From: JAPOXR01 sp965219635
Lineage (GTDB): Bacteria; Pseudomonadota; Alphaproteobacteria; Rhodobacterales; Rhodobacteraceae
DNA: 64,000 nucleotides
NCBI GenBank assembly: GCA_965219635.1
Contig: OZ244783.1
Location: 558,001 to 622,000, forward strand
Direction of reading: 5' to 3'
Made by a program: the position numbers and the translations under genes. A model generated the notes under the pieces. That model was not told the origin of the DNA and did no database searches. It was given only the letters and a program-made list of their open reading frames with translations. Below, in pieces: positions 62,575 to 64,000 of the stretch; position 1 is the stretch's first letter, and each line of letters opens with the position of its first letter.

Positions 62575-63944
62575 GCGGGCCCGGCAACAGTTCCGCTACC
62601 CGCTTGGCGCAATCGGGGAATTCCGTGGTTCTTTCGCTGCGCGGGGTCAAGAAGCATTTCCCAATTCGCGAAGGGGCGCTCCAGCGGGTCGTCGGGCACG
62701 TTCGGGCTGTGGATGGCGTCAGTTTCAACATTCGCCGGGGCGAGACTGTCGGCCTTGTCGGGGAGAGCGGTTGCGGCAAGACGACCTTGGGACGATGCGT
62801 CAGCGGCCTGACCGAAGTGACCGATGGCGGCATCTACTTCGACCTGGACGCCGGACAGGCAGAGCGCCTGGAGGAATTGACACGCAAGGACAGTAGCGCC
62901 TTGTCGGAGGCAGAGTCACAGGAGTTGGCCCAACTCAGCTCGGCCCACCGGATAGACATGCTTGGCAGCGAAGCCCGCAGAAGATACCGGCGGAACTGTC
63001 AGATGGTCTTTCAGGACAGCTTTGCGTCCTTGAATCCGCGGCATCTCGTAATCGACCTCGTTGGCCGCCCGTTTCGAGTCTACCGGGAGGCAACCGGCAC
63101 AGCGCTCAGAGAGCGGGTTGTCGAACTCCTTGAACAGGTTGGGCTGGGGCGCCAGCATCTCCACCGGTACCCTCATCAATTCTCGGGAGGTCAACGCCAG
63201 AGAATCTCGATTGCCCGCGCTCTTGCCCTCAATCCGGAGATGCTGGTGCTTGATGAACCGACCAGTGCACTTGATGTGTCGGTACAGGCTCAGATCCTCA
63301 ATCTTCTCCACGAACTGCAAGTACAGCGGAACCTGGCATATCTGTTTGTCACGCACGACCTGTCGGTCGTGCAGCACATGGCCGACCGGATTGTGGTCAT
63401 GTATCTCGGCAAGGTCTGCGAGGAAGCGGCAACCTCCAGAGTCTTCGAAGCGCCATTGCACCCGTATACCCGGGCATTGATGGATGCCATACCGGACCTT
63501 GGGGCAGAGGAAGATGCCAAGGAGGTCAAGGGACTGGAAGGTTCGGTCCCGGACCCGGCCAGGCCTCCGCGGGGATGCAGGTTCCATACTCGTTGCCCGA
63601 TGGTCACTGCCGACTGCGGATGGGAGGTAGATGACGCCGTTCGCTGGCTCGAGGACCGGGATGACATGTTCAACCAACTGGAAGGAGTGATCCGGCGCTC
63701 TGACTTTGACGCAGATCTGGAGTTTGCCGATGAGGAGTCGGCAGCCCAGTTGATCCAGGCGCTGAACTCCGATTCAATTCCGCAAGCCATGCGTACTGCC
63801 CTGGAAGTTGCAGAACCCAAGGGCAGTAAGGTCAGGATATCTTTCAGGCACAGTGATGAACCCCGGCTCGAGACCCGGGAAGAAGATCATCTGTCCGCGT
63901 GCATTCTGAATCTGGATCAGTTCCGGCCGCAGCCTATCCGATGA
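62571..63944 (+). CDS. Oligopeptide-type ABC ATPase, second (DppF-like), with C-terminal extension
   Basis: 457 residues from ATG 62571, overlapping the previous stop by 4 bp. Walker A GESGCGKTTLGRCVSG, Q-loop MVFQDSFASLNPRHLVID, signature HQFSGGQRQRISIARAL, Walker B MLVLDEPTSALDVSV, H-loop VTHDLSVVQH, motif HPYTRALMDAIPD and CRFHTRCPM. A helical insert (residues ~90-125, ERLEELTRKDSSALSEAESQ) lies before the Q-loop, and an extension of about 100 residues after the usual C-terminus (from ~350) is acidic and not recognised. Last gene of the importer in this window. Confidence 0.9.
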   Translation: MSGPGNSSATRLAQSGNSVVLSLRGVKKHFPIREGALQRVVGHVRAVDGVSFNIRRGETVGLVGESGCGKTTLGRCVSGLTEVTDGGIYFDLDAGQAERLEELTRKDSSALSEAESQELAQLSSAHRIDMLGSEARRRYRRNCQMVFQDSFASLNPRHLVIDLVGRPFRVYREATGTALRERVVELLEQVGLGRQHLHRYPHQFSGGQRQRISIARALALNPEMLVLDEPTSALDVSVQAQILNLLHELQVQRNLAYLFVTHDLSVVQHMADRIVVMYLGKVCEEAATSRVFEAPLHPYTRALMDAIPDLGAEEDAKEVKGLEGSVPDPARPPRGCRFHTRCPMVTADCGWEVDDAVRWLEDRDDMFNQLEGVIRRSDFDADLEFADEESAAQLIQALNSDSIPQAMRTALEVAEPKGSKVRISFRHSDEPRLETREEDHLSACILNLDQFRPQPIR

Positions 63945-64000
63945 TCGGGTTGGTTCCAGACATTCGGCTTGTGCGCGCTTTTTTGGATGCAGTACAAATC

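Noticed and set aside
1..64000. CRISPR arrays, tRNA and rRNA genes
   Set aside because: No regularly spaced repeats, T-loop/anticodon patterns or rRNA segments were found by eye; a tRNAscan/Infernal run would be decisive.

Overview
The window looks like a chromosomal segment of an alphaproteobacterium. The support is: a UbiK-type ubiquinone factor, a DUF185/MidA-type methyltransferase next to lgt and pgeF, Rhodobacter-like Porin_4 porins, CsaA beside ProC, and moderately GC-rich DNA with many ATGA stop/start overlaps. The mix of quaternary-amine and oligopeptide importers, a secreted ankyrin-repeat protein and worn toxin-antitoxin loci would fit a host-associated or marine relative, but that is inference. 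I found no rRNA, tRNA or CRISPR array.

Layout. 0-2.8 kb: tail of a class III aminotransferase, an AbiEi antitoxin followed by a frameshifted AbiEii toxin relic, then a small heat-shock protein. 2.8-11.5 kb: housekeeping genes mostly on the minus strand (trxB, a BCCT transporter, a metal-less M24/creatinase-fold enzyme, pgeF, a MidA-like methyltransferase, lgt), an orphan IS3-type OrfA, and ubiK divergent from lgt. 11.7-14.4 kb: plus-strand operon ybjN-like, proC, csaA, 2-hydroxyacid dehydrogenase. 14.5-15.9 kb: AT-richer, tightly overlapping cassette of three genes of unknown function. 16.3-20.9 kb: carB and a cyclopropane-fatty-acid-synthase-like gene. 21.7-27.1 kb: small defence-type island with an AbiEi gene broken by an amber codon, a complete AbiEi/AbiEii pair whose toxin carries a WYL-like tail, a SLOG-superfamily protein and a LysM-membrane-NERD protein.

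28.2-38.5 kb is the metabolic centrepiece: an SDR, a glycine-betaine-type ABC importer (binding protein, ATPase, double-length permease) and a three-subunit acetone-carboxylase-type enzyme (AcxA/AcxB/AcxC), nearly all overlapping. The arrangement suggests import of a small cationic or zwitterionic metabolite, oxidation of a hydroxyl to a ketone, and ATP-dependent carboxylation. The SD and start codon of the ATPase gene sit inside a perfect 13-bp hairpin.

39.3-44.6 kb holds three tandem paralogous porin genes. Each has its own terminator and each has the same palindrome GTTGCA-N4-TGCAAC 155-161 bp upstream of the start. The porins look partly homogenised by gene conversion. 45-50 kb: aspS, an EamA transporter, and a secreted ankyrin-LysM protein. 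50.5-55 kb: Rieske oxygenase, two SDRs, nitroreductase and an ArsP/UPF0718-like permease; the oxygenase has the Glu variant seen in carnitine-type oxygenases. 55.8-64 kb: an alpha/beta hydrolase, then a complete five-gene oligopeptide-type ABC importer whose first permease gene seems to begin at a non-ATG codon.

The best candidates for undescribed biology are the transporter-plus-carboxylase operon, the 14.5-15.9 kb unknown cassette, the shared porin operator, and the SLOG/NERD/AbiE island.
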